Positions 1 through 7,104 of a stretch of DNA of 11,017 nucleotides are shown piece by piece; positions within the stretch are counted from its first letter, which is position 1, and each line of letters opens with the position of its first letter. Origin of the DNA: JACZUI01 sp041599115 (GTDB taxonomy: Bacteria > Actinomycetota > Acidimicrobiia > Spongiisociales > ZC4RG35). The notes beneath the pieces were generated by a model. The model worked only from the letters and a program-made list of their open reading frames with translations, did no database searches and had not been told where the DNA came from. The stretch is taken from positions 1 to 11,017 of the forward strand of contig JBFHXF010000066.1 of assembly GCA_041599115.1 (NCBI GenBank). Reading direction: 5' to 3'. The position numbers and the translations under genes are program-made.

Positions 1-924
1 AGACCAGAACACGGGCTTCCCATCGATGAAGTCGAGCGGCTGCATGCGATGGGGATGACTGCCGAAGATGATGTCCGCACCCGCGGCGATCATCAACTTG
101 GCACGCTCCACATCGTCGGCACGGGGTGTCGTGTCCAACTCGATCCCCCAATGGATGGCGACCACGACGATGTCGGCGACCTCCTTCGCTGCCTTGACAG
201 CCTCCACGATCTGGTCGTTGTGATCGCCGCTTCTCATGCCAGGACGATTCTCGGTGGCATACCAGGAATCATTTGGAGCCACGCCGCCGAAGCCGAGGAC
301 GGCGATCTTCCAACCACTTATCTCATAGAGGGCAGGCGCACCGGCCTCGGCCAGGTCCTTGCCGGCGCCGACAGCACCGAGCCCGGCGGCGATGAGGTTG
401 GCTCGTCCGTCGACCAGCGCCTCCTTGCCAAAATCGCCCGAGTGGTTGTTTCCCATGTTGGCGACATCGACACCGTTGGCCTTCAGGGACGGCAATGCCT
501 CGGTGGGACAGCGGAATGTGAACGCCTTGTCCAGGGAGGATCCCATATCCGATGGAACGCACTCGAGATTGATCACGGTCAGGTCATCGGCGAGAAACAG
601 GCCGTTGAGTCCGGACCACGCATAGTCCCAGCCATTGGCAGCCAGCGCCGGGATATAGATCGGATCGACAGCTACATCACCGGTTCCCTGGATGACGAGG
701 GCACCTCTGGCAGCGAGAGTGGTGGTTGTGGCCACCGGAAGCGAAATGGTTGTGGTCGGGTATGTGACGGCTGTGGTGCTCGTCGATGTTGTCTCGCTGG
801 TCGCCACGGGAATCGAAGATTGCGGGGGCCGATCAGCGGCATCGGCGGCCCACACGGTGAAGGAGACGGCCCCGAGAACGATGCCGCCGGCAAAGACAGT
901 GAGGAATCGGGCCGAATTGGTCAC
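1..924 (-). CDS. CapA-family (PGA_cap) metallophosphatase-like secreted protein, partial at its C-terminus
   Basis: The frame is open from the GTG at 922-924 to the left edge, giving 308 residues with the C-terminus cut off. Residues 7-27 form a hydrophobic signal or anchor segment. Residues 33-69 are a Ser/Thr/Pro-rich spacer. The conserved domain starts near residue 74 with GTGD (D83), followed by NLEC (E121), MGNNHSGDFG (N160, H161), HWG (H258) and GSHPHRMQP (H290, H292). These are the metal-site motifs of the CapA/PGA_cap branch of the calcineurin-like phosphoesterase fold. Founding members serve poly-gamma-glutamate capsule synthesis, but most homologues have no proven substrate, so a capsule role is not claimed. 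It should act outside the membrane. GTG 924 is the only start codon between the upstream in-frame stop (937-939) and the hydrophobic segment. No Shine-Dalgarno precedes it. It lies 128 bases downstream of the ABC ATPase gene. Confidence 0.9.
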   Translation of the reverse strand, partial: MTNSARFLTVFAGGIVLGAVSFTVWAADAADRPPQSSIPVATSETTSTSTTAVTYPTTTISLPVATTTTLAARGALVIQGTGDVAVDPIYIPALAANGWDYAWSGLNGLFLADDLTVINLECVPSDMGSSLDKAFTFRCPTEALPSLKANGVDVANMGNNHSGDFGKEALVDGRANLIAAGLGAVGAGKDLAEAGAPALYEISGWKIAVLGFGGVAPNDSWYATENRPGMRSGDHNDQIVEAVKAAKEVADIVVVAIHWGIELDTTPRADDVERAKLMIAAGADIIFGSHPHRMQPLDFIDGKPVFWS

Positions 925-1052
925 GGAGAGGACAGGCTAGAAGCCGCCGGCGTCTACATCAGGGTTCGGAGTCGACCCCGACAGGCGCCGCCCGGACCCT
1001 TCGGCACACTTCCATCGGCCGGTGGTTCGATGGACCGGGTTGAACTCGTCGA
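925..1052 (-). promoter_or_regulatory. Intergenic region between the ABC ATPase and the CapA-family gene, with a weak stem-loop, an imperfect palindrome and a possible -10
   Basis: These 128 bases contain three weak elements. A 7-bp stem (1011-1017 with 1028-1034, 10-nt loop) lies about 18 nt after the ATPase stop. It has no U-tract, so it is at best a weak terminator. A 16-bp palindrome with one mismatched pair is centred on GTCGAC (966-981). On the minus strand TAGCCT (939-934) fits the TANNNT -10 pattern and ends 9 nt before the GTG start, which would give a leaderless or nearly leaderless message. I see no convincing -35. The elements are visible; their function is inferred. Confidence 0.25.
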
Positions 1053-1832
1053 TCAAAGAATCTGGCTGAGGAACAACTTGGTGCGATCCTCCCGTGGACT
1101 CGTGAAGAAGTGTTCCGGCGTTCCCACCTCGACAATCTGACCGTCGGCCATGAAAACCACCCGGTCGGCCACCTCCCGGGCAAAACCCATCTCGTGGGTC
1201 ACCACGATCATGGTCATACCGCCACGAGCAAGATCTTTCATGGTGTCCAGTACCTCGCCGATCATCTCGGGATCGAGTGCCGATGTCGGCTCATCGAAAA
1301 GCATCACTTTGGGTTTCATGGCGAGTGATCGTGCGATGGCCACCCGCTGCTGCTGCCCACCGGAGAGCTGACCGGGGTATTTCTTCGCCTGCTCGGGGAT
1401 CCTCACCTGCTCGAGAAGCTGCATCCCCAAAGCCTCGGCTTCGCTCTTCGGCATTCGCCGTACCTGTCGCGGCGCAAGGGTGACGTTGTCCAGCACCGTC
1501 AGATGGGGGAACAGATTGAACTGCTGGAAGACCATTCCCGTCTCCCTGCGAACCTCCTGGATGTTCTTCACGTCTTCGGAGAGCTCGATCCCGTCCACGA
1601 TGATCCGGCCGCCGTCGTGTTCCTCGAGACGGTTGATGCATCTGATCATCGTCGACTTGCCCGACCCCGAGGGCCCAATCACGACGACGACCTCCTGACG
1701 GCCAACGTTGAGGTTGATATCTCGCAATGCCTGAAAAGTCCCGAAGAATTTGTCAACGTGCTGGAGCTCCAGGATGGCCTCTCCGACCGCTTTCGTGGCA
1801 TCGGCGTATACGGACTGGTTTGTGTCGCTCAT
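1053..1832 (-). CDS. aapP: General L-amino acid ABC transporter, ATP-binding protein (AapP/BztD type)
   Basis: This 259-residue protein is the cytoplasmic ATPase that should drive import through the two permeases encoded just upstream. All nucleotide-binding motifs are intact: Walker A GPSGSGKST (53-61), Q-loop in VFQQFNLFP (101-109), ABC signature LSGGQQQR (156-163), Walker B VMLFDE (176-181), D-loop SALD (184-187) and the switch histidine in VVTHEM (H213). The GMVFQQFNLFPH segment and the C-terminal RTKLFLSQIL are typical of the polar amino acid (GlnQ/HisP) subfamily, and the length is usual for it. About 20 residues precede the domain. Its ATG overlaps the permease stop as ATGA (1829-1832), which implies translational coupling. 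It is the last gene of the four-gene cassette. The assignment to AapP rather than a generic GlnQ rests on its neighbours, since the ATPases are nearly interchangeable in sequence. Confidence 0.93.
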   Translation of the reverse strand: MSDTNQSVYADATKAVGEAILELQHVDKFFGTFQALRDINLNVGRQEVVVVIGPSGSGKSTMIRCINRLEEHDGGRIIVDGIELSEDVKNIQEVRRETGMVFQQFNLFPHLTVLDNVTLAPRQVRRMPKSEAEALGMQLLEQVRIPEQAKKYPGQLSGGQQQRVAIARSLAMKPKVMLFDEPTSALDPEMIGEVLDTMKDLARGGMTMIVVTHEMGFAREVADRVVFMADGQIVEVGTPEHFFTSPREDRTKLFLSQIL

Positions 1833-3064
1833 CGTGTTCCAACCCCCAGCCTACGTTCCAGTCGCTGACTTTCCCTTGACATCGTGAATGAGCCCACCCA
1901 GAACAAGAATCCCACAAACACGAGTGCCTCGATTATCAGCCCCTGGCCCCGGAAATCGTCCTGCTGGGTGATGACACCTGCCCCGGCGAGAAGGTCGAAG
2001 ATGCCCAGAGCCAGCCCCGCCAGAGTGGTGTCCTTGAAGAGGGAGATGAACTGTCCGATCTGAGCCGGGATGACATTGCGAAGTGCCTGGGGCAAAACGA
2101 TCAATCTCATCTGCTTGGCGGGAGTAAGACCGAGCGCCTTGGCCGCCTCTTCCTGACCCCTCGGCACCGATTGCAATCCACCCCGAACGATTTCAGCGAG
2201 GTAGGCGGCGGTGAAGATGGTGAAGGTGACCATGGCTCGAATCACCTTGGATGGGGCTATCGACGCCGGTACGAAGAACTCCAACGAGACGTTGGCCAAC
2301 AACAACAGCACGTAGAGGGGGGATCCTCTGACAAACTCGATGTAGACCACCGAGACCATCTTCAGCAACTTCAGCTTCGACCTCCTGCCCAGGGCGAGGA
2401 CCACTCCCAAGGGGAAGGACAGGATTATCCCTGCCGCGGCAGCGCTCAGGTTGAAGATGAAACCCTCCCACTGCGCCAGGGGGACGGCGGAGACCATGTA
2501 GGCGTACGTGGCGATCGGCACGGCGGCCATGATCAGGATTCCGGCACGTGCCACGATCGGCGAGAGGAAACGGACTCCGATCCTTCGGCCCGACCACGTT
2601 CCGGCAACGCCGCCGACGAGCATCAATCCGGCCATCAGCCAGGGGCCGGAGCTGTTGGTGAGCAGGAGGAGCAGCAGGCTGGTGCCCAGGACCAATCCAA
2701 ACCTGCGACCAAGATCGGAGAGTCTTTGTGTCGGCGTCATCCCAGCGATCACAGAGGTTCCCTTTCGGATCTGGCGACCCGCAACGATCCCGGCAATCAC
2801 TCCGCCCCACAGGCTCAGGACGACAACCGAGGTGACCAGAACATCCAGCTGGTCGGCAGGCCAACGACCCACGAGAAGCAGCTTGAGATTTCGCTCGATG
2901 ATCTCCCAGCGTGCGTTCACGAAAACGAAAAGGGCGAGTCGCGCCAACACGTAGAGGGACAGGGATCCGAAAACAACCGTCAACACTGCGTCCAGTGGCG
3001 TTCGGAAGAGGTTCTTCCTCACCCACAAACGGGCCGGACGCCCGGTCAAAGCGGCGTTCGTCAT
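1829..3064 (-). CDS. aapM: General L-amino acid ABC transporter, second permease (AapM/BztC type)
   Basis: This 411-residue integral membrane protein should form the channel as a heterodimer with the product of the gene upstream. An N-terminal hydrophobic region (about 25-50, 75-95, 125-155, 172-195) precedes the HisM-type permease core, which begins near residue 200. The core includes SFPLGVVLALGRRSKLKLLK, the VYIEFVRGSPL segment (240-250), AAYLAEIVRGGLQSVPRGQ (286-304) and the cytoplasmic EAA loop (about 305-330, with EEAAKALGLTP then LPQALRN) that contacts the ATPase. The extra N-terminal region and the length above 400 residues separate AapM/BztC from ordinary polar amino acid permeases of 220-280 residues. 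Its ATG overlaps the stop of the previous permease (ATGA, 3061-3064) and its own stop overlaps the ATPase start, so the three genes are probably translationally coupled. Confidence 0.92.
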   Translation of the reverse strand: MTNAALTGRPARLWVRKNLFRTPLDAVLTVVFGSLSLYVLARLALFVFVNARWEIIERNLKLLLVGRWPADQLDVLVTSVVVLSLWGGVIAGIVAGRQIRKGTSVIAGMTPTQRLSDLGRRFGLVLGTSLLLLLLTNSSGPWLMAGLMLVGGVAGTWSGRRIGVRFLSPIVARAGILIMAAVPIATYAYMVSAVPLAQWEGFIFNLSAAAAGIILSFPLGVVLALGRRSKLKLLKMVSVVYIEFVRGSPLYVLLLLANVSLEFFVPASIAPSKVIRAMVTFTIFTAAYLAEIVRGGLQSVPRGQEEAAKALGLTPAKQMRLIVLPQALRNVIPAQIGQFISLFKDTTLAGLALGIFDLLAGAGVITQQDDFRGQGLIIEALVFVGFLFWVGSFTMSRESQRLERRLGVGTR

Positions 3065-4224
3065 CGCTCTACCAGCTTGAACCGTCTGTTGGCGACATTG
3101 ACAAAGGCCGAGGTGATCAATGAAAGCACCACATAGAAGGTGAGCGCCAGGGTGAAGGCGGGGACAGCAGGAGACCCATTACCGACGGTGACCTGGGTGA
3201 CCTGGGTCAGTTCGAAGTAGGCAAATCCTGCTCCGAGCGACGAGTTCTTTATCAGATTGAGGTACTGGTTGCCCAAAGGCGGGATTGCGATCCTCATCGC
3301 CTGAGGGAGCACGACGTTCCACATGCGCTGAAAGCCACTGAGTGCCAGGGCACTTGCTGCCTCGCCCTGACCGACCGGAACGGCCTGGATCGAACCCCGA
3401 ACTATCTCGGCGATGTGACTCGCCGTGTATATGACCAGCGCGATCAGGACCGCGAAATAGGACGGATCCACCCGGATCCCCCCTGCAATCCGTTTGCCGT
3501 CGACCATGGGAAGAATGATCCGGCCACCGAGCACGATCCAACCAACCACCAGAGCCGCGAGAAAGAAGACCCCGCCAAACCAGAAAGCTCGAGCGGGTTG
3601 ACCTGTTCGATCGGCGACCAAATGACGCCACCGCGCCAACAACCACCAACCAATGACCCCGACAAAGAAGACGACAATCAATGAGAGACCGGAGGTGCCG
3701 GAATACCAGGGGACGCCGATGCCCCGGTTCGAGACGACCATGATTCCCAGCGGCGTCCAGGAATCCTCTATCCGGGGAAGCACTTGAAGTACCACGCCGA
3801 GAAACGTGAACGTAATGATGACGAGCAGTGGAAGGTTTCTCAGCACCTCGACATAGATCGTTGAGAGTTTGCGGACGAGCCAGTTCTTCGACAGCCGACC
3901 GATTCCGATCAGGATCCCAAGGATCGTGGCCAGGATGATGCCAACAATTGACACGCGGAGGGTGTTGAGGACCCCGATGACGTAGGCGTTGCGAACTGAC
4001 TCGGTGGGCTCGAAGTCGGCCCCCGGGATGTCGAAGCTGGCCGGACTGCCGAGAAAGGTGAAATTGGTGGGTATGCCGCTGGAGGCGGTATTCCTCTGAT
4101 AGTTCCCGAACAGCCAATAGACGAAGGCGGCAACCACCGCAAAGACCACAAGTTGAAAGGACCACGATATGAACCGGACGTTCCGATAGAAGGGAGTCCG
4201 CGATTTTGGGATTGGTGGCGTCAT
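3061..4224 (-). CDS. aapQ: General L-amino acid ABC transporter, first permease (AapQ/BztB type)
   Basis: This 387-residue membrane protein should pair with the AapM-like permease encoded next. A first membrane segment lies at about 22-40, followed by a long extracellular loop (about 41-80, including NFTFLGSPASFDIPG). The permease core starts at YVIGVLNTLRVS (81-92), followed by YVEVLRNLPLLV (124-135). A large insertion with two or three more membrane segments (about 155-240) splits the core; this is characteristic of AapQ/BztB. The core resumes with ASHIAEIVRGSIQAVPVGQG (268-287) and the EAA loop (about 288-312, GEAASALALSG then VLPQAMR). The ATG at 4222-4224 has no Shine-Dalgarno, and a strong GC stem-loop ends 8-9 nt before it. 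The upstream in-frame codons offer no other start. Family assignment is firm; exact substrate range is not readable. Confidence 0.93.
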   Translation of the reverse strand: MTPPIPKSRTPFYRNVRFISWSFQLVVFAVVAAFVYWLFGNYQRNTASSGIPTNFTFLGSPASFDIPGADFEPTESVRNAYVIGVLNTLRVSIVGIILATILGILIGIGRLSKNWLVRKLSTIYVEVLRNLPLLVIITFTFLGVVLQVLPRIEDSWTPLGIMVVSNRGIGVPWYSGTSGLSLIVVFFVGVIGWWLLARWRHLVADRTGQPARAFWFGGVFFLAALVVGWIVLGGRIILPMVDGKRIAGGIRVDPSYFAVLIALVIYTASHIAEIVRGSIQAVPVGQGEAASALALSGFQRMWNVVLPQAMRIAIPPLGNQYLNLIKNSSLGAGFAYFELTQVTQVTVGNGSPAVPAFTLALTFYVVLSLITSAFVNVANRRFKLVER

Positions 4225-4232
4225 TGCCGGGT

Positions 4233-4262
4233 GTCGGCGGGCGGCCTTCGCCGCCCGCCGAT
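4233..4262 (-). promoter_or_regulatory. Strong intercistronic stem-loop between the aapJ-like and aapQ-like genes
   Basis: A perfect 12-bp inverted repeat (4234-4245 with 4250-4261) surrounds a 4-nt loop; one further G-U pair is possible (4233 with 4262). Eleven of the 12 pairs are G-C or C-G. On the transcribed strand it starts 12 nt after the binding-protein stop codon. No U-run follows, so it is not a standard intrinsic terminator. Its 3' arm ends about 8-9 nt before the aapQ ATG, where the ribosome-binding site would be expected. Likely roles are protecting the 3' end of the binding-protein message, partial attenuation, or limiting permease translation. The structure is seen; the role is inferred from similar hairpins between binding-protein and permease genes in other importers. 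Confidence 0.75.
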
Positions 4263-4273
4263 CTCACATGCGT

Positions 4274-5350
4274 TTAGCGATAAGGCGGTGCGTACATGAG
4301 CCCACCGTCGTTCCAGAGGGCGTTGACTCCTCTTTCCAGTCCTAGTGGTGCCAGATTGCGCTCAAAGATCTCGCCATAGTTACCCACTTGCTTGATCACC
4401 TGATAGGCGAAGTCGGTGGGTAGGCCAAGTCCGGGATCCAGGGTCGTTTCGTTTCCATCGGAATCCGTGAAGGTCCCCCCGAGGAACTTGCGGATGTTGG
4501 AGTCGTCAGAACTGAGGAACGAGTCGACATTTGCCGACGTGATTCCCCACTCTTCGGCCTGAATGGTCGCCAGGATTGCCCAGTTGACGGCCTGCGCCCA
4601 GGCAGAGTCGCCGTCCAGTACCGCAGGTGCCAGCGGCTCCTTGGAGAAGACCTCCGGCAGAATGACCAGCGACTCCGGACCATCGGGATACACGGAGCGC
4701 AACCCGGTCAGCTGGCTGGAGTCCGAGCTCCAACCGTCGCACGAGCCGGCCAGGAAAGCCTGCTGGATCAGGTCGGTGTCGTCGAAGGGACGGACCTCCC
4801 AGTCCAGTCCAAGACGTGCTGCCTCGGCGGCGGCGTTGCCTTCGGTGGTGGTCCCCTTGGCGACGCATATGATGACACCATCCATGTCGTTGATGCTGGT
4901 GTAACCGCTGTCTGCAGCGACCATCATTCCCTGACCGTCGTAGTAATTGACCGTCAGGAATGTGGCTCCTTCGTTCCCGTCCCGGCCTGCCGTCCAGGTG
5001 GTATTGCGCACGAGAACGTCGATTTGACCCGACTGCAGAGCAGTGAAGCGGTCGGCGGTTTCAAGGTCGACATGTTTCACCTTCGTCGCGTCGCCCAGAA
5101 CCGCTGCTGCGATTGCGCGGCAGAAATCCGAGTCGAAGCCGACGTGCTCACCGGTGTCGGTCAGAAGAGCGAAGCCGGGGAAAGCGTCGCGTGTGCCGCA
5201 ATTGAGCGTTCCTCGCGCCTTGACGGTATCCAGTAGCGAGCCTTGTTCACCGCCTCCCGCGGCGGTCGTGGTAGTTTCGCTGGCCGACGTACATGCAGCC
5301 AGCACCAGCATCAGGGCGGCAAAGACCGCCAAGAGCTTTATCGATTTCAT
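4274..5350 (-). CDS. aapJ: General L-amino acid ABC transporter, lipoprotein substrate-binding protein (AapJ/BztA type)
   Basis: This is the extracellular receptor that would deliver amino acids to the AapQ/AapM-type permeases. I chose the ATG at 5348-5350 (358 residues) over one 20 codons upstream because a good Shine-Dalgarno (GGAGGAG) precedes it and the protein then starts with a clean lipoprotein signal: MKSIKLL, a hydrophobic core, and lipobox LAAC with C20 as the lipidated residue. A Thr/Gly-rich spacer follows (21-40). Family motifs include RGTLNCGTRDAFPGF (46-60), GFDSDFCRAIAAAVLGD (71-87), RFTALQSGQIDVLVRNTTWT (101-120), GTTTEGN (166-172) and the C-terminal KQVGNYGEIFERN and RGVNALWNDGGLMYAPPYR. 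C51, C77, C162 and C204 fall where AapJ homologues keep cysteines and probably form disulfides. A strong stem-loop follows the gene. AapJ/BztA proteins bind Glu, Asp, Gln and Asn among others; specificity here is inferred. Confidence 0.94.
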   Translation of the reverse strand: MKSIKLLAVFAALMLVLAACTSASETTTTAAGGGEQGSLLDTVKARGTLNCGTRDAFPGFALLTDTGEHVGFDSDFCRAIAAAVLGDATKVKHVDLETADRFTALQSGQIDVLVRNTTWTAGRDGNEGATFLTVNYYDGQGMMVAADSGYTSINDMDGVIICVAKGTTTEGNAAAEAARLGLDWEVRPFDDTDLIQQAFLAGSCDGWSSDSSQLTGLRSVYPDGPESLVILPEVFSKEPLAPAVLDGDSAWAQAVNWAILATIQAEEWGITSANVDSFLSSDDSNIRKFLGGTFTDSDGNETTLDPGLGLPTDFAYQVIKQVGNYGEIFERNLAPLGLERGVNALWNDGGLMYAPPYR

Positions 5351-5461
5351 CTCTCCTCCAAGTGTCGTCGGGATACGTGAAGCTAGTCCACGAACCTTCT
5401 CGCGATTCACCCTAATCGTGGAGTGGCCCTGTTGTCCGGGCCGGATCAGCCCGGTGGACTG
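5351..5461 (-). promoter_or_regulatory. Intergenic region between the two importer cassettes: stem-loop, nested inverted repeats and possible promoter
   Basis: These 111 bases separate the first importer's ATPase from the aapJ-like gene. A 6-bp GC stem (5436-5441 with 5449-5454, 7-nt loop) lies 7 nt after the ATPase stop and has no U-tract. Next come two overlapping dyads: CGATT/AATCG (5403-5407 and 5414-5418, 6-nt spacer) and CCACGA/TCGTGG (5388-5393 and 5416-5421). They share bases, so only one could form at a time in RNA. TAGCTT on the minus strand (5385-5380) could be a -10 element about 30 nt before the start, but no good -35 lies upstream. The dyads could be a repressor site for the aap-type genes; this is inference. 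Confidence 0.3.
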
Positions 5462-6223
5462 TCAATGAGCCAGGATCTGTGACAGGAAGAGCTTGGTTCT
5501 CTCGTGCTGTGGGTGGCTGAAGAGCTGGTCCGGTGGAGCAATCTCGACGACCTGGCCCTCATCCATGAAGACGACGCGATTGGCAGCAGCCCGGGCAAAA
5601 CCCATCTCATGGGTCACAACCACCATGGTCATTCCCTCACGAGCCAGCTGCAGCATCACGTCGAGGACTTCCTTGATCATCTCAGGATCGAGAGCACTGG
5701 TCGGCTCGTCGAAAAGCATGATCTTCGGGTTCATGGCCAGCGACCGGGCAATGGCCACTCTCTGTTGCTGCCCACCCGAGAGTTGATGGGGATAGGAATC
5801 CGCCTTTTCCGGGATCCCAACCCGACGCAACTGGGTCATGGCGATCTCTATGGATTCCCGTTTTTCCCTTTTTCGTACCAGCTTCTGGGCGATGGTCACG
5901 TTCTCCAATACAGTCAGGTGTGGAAAGAGATTGAACTGCTGGAAAACCATCCCCACTTCGGCCCGGACCTCGTTGATGTCCACGTCGTCATCGCCCAGCA
6001 TCTCGCCTTCTATCTCGACGACACCGGCTGTGGGCTCCTCGAGATGATTGATGCAACGGAGCACCGTGCTCTTGCCAGAACCTGACGGGCCCACGATCAC
6101 CACGACCTCACCCCTGCGGACCTCGAGATTCACGTTCTTGACCGCCTGAATCTCACCGAAATACTTATGGAGTCCCCGAATTGAGATCAACGCCGCGCTT
6201 CTGGAATGCGCCCGACCAGTCAT
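5462..6223 (-). CDS. Polar amino acid ABC transporter, ATP-binding protein (GlnQ/HisP family)
   Basis: This 253-residue cytoplasmic ATPase should power the single-permease importer encoded just upstream. Motifs are complete: Walker A GPSGSGKST (45-53), Q-loop in VFQQFNLFPH (93-102), signature LSGGQQQR (148-155), Walker B IMLFDE (168-173), SALD (176-179) and switch histidine H205 in VVTHEMGFA. I chose the ATG at 6221-6223 because it overlaps the permease stop as ATGA (6220-6223) and puts the domain about 12 residues from the N-terminus. A longer frame opens at 6301, but it adds 26 Arg/Gly/Asp-rich residues that lie inside the permease gene and look like out-of-frame sequence. By eye it is closely similar to the ATPase at 1053-1832 throughout, including the C-terminal ERTKLFLSQIL. 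The two are paralogues. Confidence 0.93.
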   Translation of the reverse strand: MTGRAHSRSAALISIRGLHKYFGEIQAVKNVNLEVRRGEVVVIVGPSGSGKSTVLRCINHLEEPTAGVVEIEGEMLGDDDVDINEVRAEVGMVFQQFNLFPHLTVLENVTIAQKLVRKREKRESIEIAMTQLRRVGIPEKADSYPHQLSGGQQQRVAIARSLAMNPKIMLFDEPTSALDPEMIKEVLDVMLQLAREGMTMVVVTHEMGFARAAANRVVFMDEGQVVEIAPPDQLFSHPQHERTKLFLSQILAH

Positions 6224-7068
6224 GTCGGTTCGGCCCCGCCAGTCGCCGCGGCGACCGTCTTCGCGCTCCCTGCCACCGTCCCGATCCGGCGGCCATACCA
6301 CTGAACGAGAAGGCTGAGGATGAGGGTGCCGGTGAGATAGAAGAACACGAGTACGAGGTATGTCTCGGTGAACCGGAAGGATCTCCCCGTATAAAGCTTG
6401 GCCATCTGGGTCATCTCGCGTATCGCGAGAATCGAGAGGAGGGCCGAGTCCTTCAACAACGCGATGAAATCGTTTCCCAGCGCGGGGAGGATGTTGCGAA
6501 TCGCCTGGGGAAGGACGATATGGCGGAGAGTGTGCCGTTGGGTCATCCCCAGTGAACGGGCGGCCTCGGTCTGACCCAGTGGGATGGATTCGATGCCCGC
6601 CCGGAACACCTCGGCGAGAAAGGCCCCGTACACCGCCGCCAGGGCGATGATCCCGCGGTGAGTGATGTCAAAGAAGCGCTTGTCGACTCCCACGAATGCC
6701 AAGGCATCGGGAACAAGCACCAGGGCAAAGGTGATCAGGAGGACGATCATGGGGACGCCCCGGATGAACTCGATGTAGAAAGTGGCGATATTGCGCGCCA
6801 CCACGCTGCGACTCATCCGGGCTAAGGCGGCGAACAACCCCACAATGACCGAAATCACAAACGCCAAAGCCGTGGTGTAGAGAGTGAAGCCGATGCCGAG
6901 TTTGACGAAGTCGAAGGACTTCCGATATTCGGGGCCGACCGCTATCAGGACCATCATTCCGACGATGAACAGGACGATCGCAGCCAGCCAGTAGGGGAAG
7001 TCGCGAACTGTGAACCGTTTCGGGATCTCGACGTGGATGGGTTCCAGTGTTTCTGGCGCGACTGTCAT
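6220..7068 (-). CDS. Polar amino acid ABC transporter permease (HisM/GlnP family)
   Basis: This 282-residue membrane protein is the only permease of its cassette and so probably works as a homodimer. A cytoplasmic N-terminus (1-24) precedes a membrane segment at about 26-45. The permease core then runs from GFTLYTTALAF (60-70) through FYIEFIRGVPMIVLLITFAL (97-116), YGAFLAEVFRAGIESIPLGQ (147-166), the EAA loop (168-192, TEAARSLGMTQ then IVLPQAIRN) and a last hydrophobic segment near 235-255. Length is normal for the family. The ATG at 7066-7068 has a good Shine-Dalgarno (AAGGAG, 6 nt away), unlike the aapQ-like gene. The gene is preceded by a strong stem-loop and overlaps the ATPase start by 4 nt. 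Polar amino acid import is known for the family; the actual substrate cannot be read from sequence. Confidence 0.93.
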   Translation of the reverse strand: MTVAPETLEPIHVEIPKRFTVRDFPYWLAAIVLFIVGMMVLIAVGPEYRKSFDFVKLGIGFTLYTTALAFVISVIVGLFAALARMSRSVVARNIATFYIEFIRGVPMIVLLITFALVLVPDALAFVGVDKRFFDITHRGIIALAAVYGAFLAEVFRAGIESIPLGQTEAARSLGMTQRHTLRHIVLPQAIRNILPALGNDFIALLKDSALLSILAIREMTQMAKLYTGRSFRFTETYLVLVFFYLTGTLILSLLVQWYGRRIGTVAGSAKTVAAATGGAEPT

Positions 7069-7104
7069 CTCTGACTCCTTCTGACTGCCGCCGCGATGTT
7101 CGCA

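Noticed and set aside
49..1140. Plus-strand open frame of 363 codons across the CapA-family gene and the end of the ATPase
   Set aside because: It runs antisense to two recognisable genes. The minus strand carries all CapA metal-site motifs in one frame.
2171..3136. Plus-strand open frame of 321 codons opposite the AapM-like permease
   Set aside because: The translation is rich in Gln, Glu, Asp, Gly and His, as expected when Leu/Val/Ala-rich membrane codons are read in reverse. The permease on the other strand explains the DNA.
3179..4267. Minus-strand open frame of 362 codons in a second frame across the AapQ-like gene
   Set aside because: It is the Arg/Ser/His-rich shift-frame reading of the permease, with no domain and no ribosome-binding site.
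5460..5465. Perfect minus-strand TTGACA as a -35 element for the aapJ-like gene
   Set aside because: It overlaps the ATPase stop codon, and the sequence 16-18 nt downstream is GC-rich with no -10 match.
6224..6301. 26-residue N-terminal extension of the ATPase in the three-gene importer
   Set aside because: The segment lies inside the permease gene, is Arg/Gly/Asp-rich and unlike the family. The ATGA overlap at 6220-6223 gives the same start arrangement as the other cassette.
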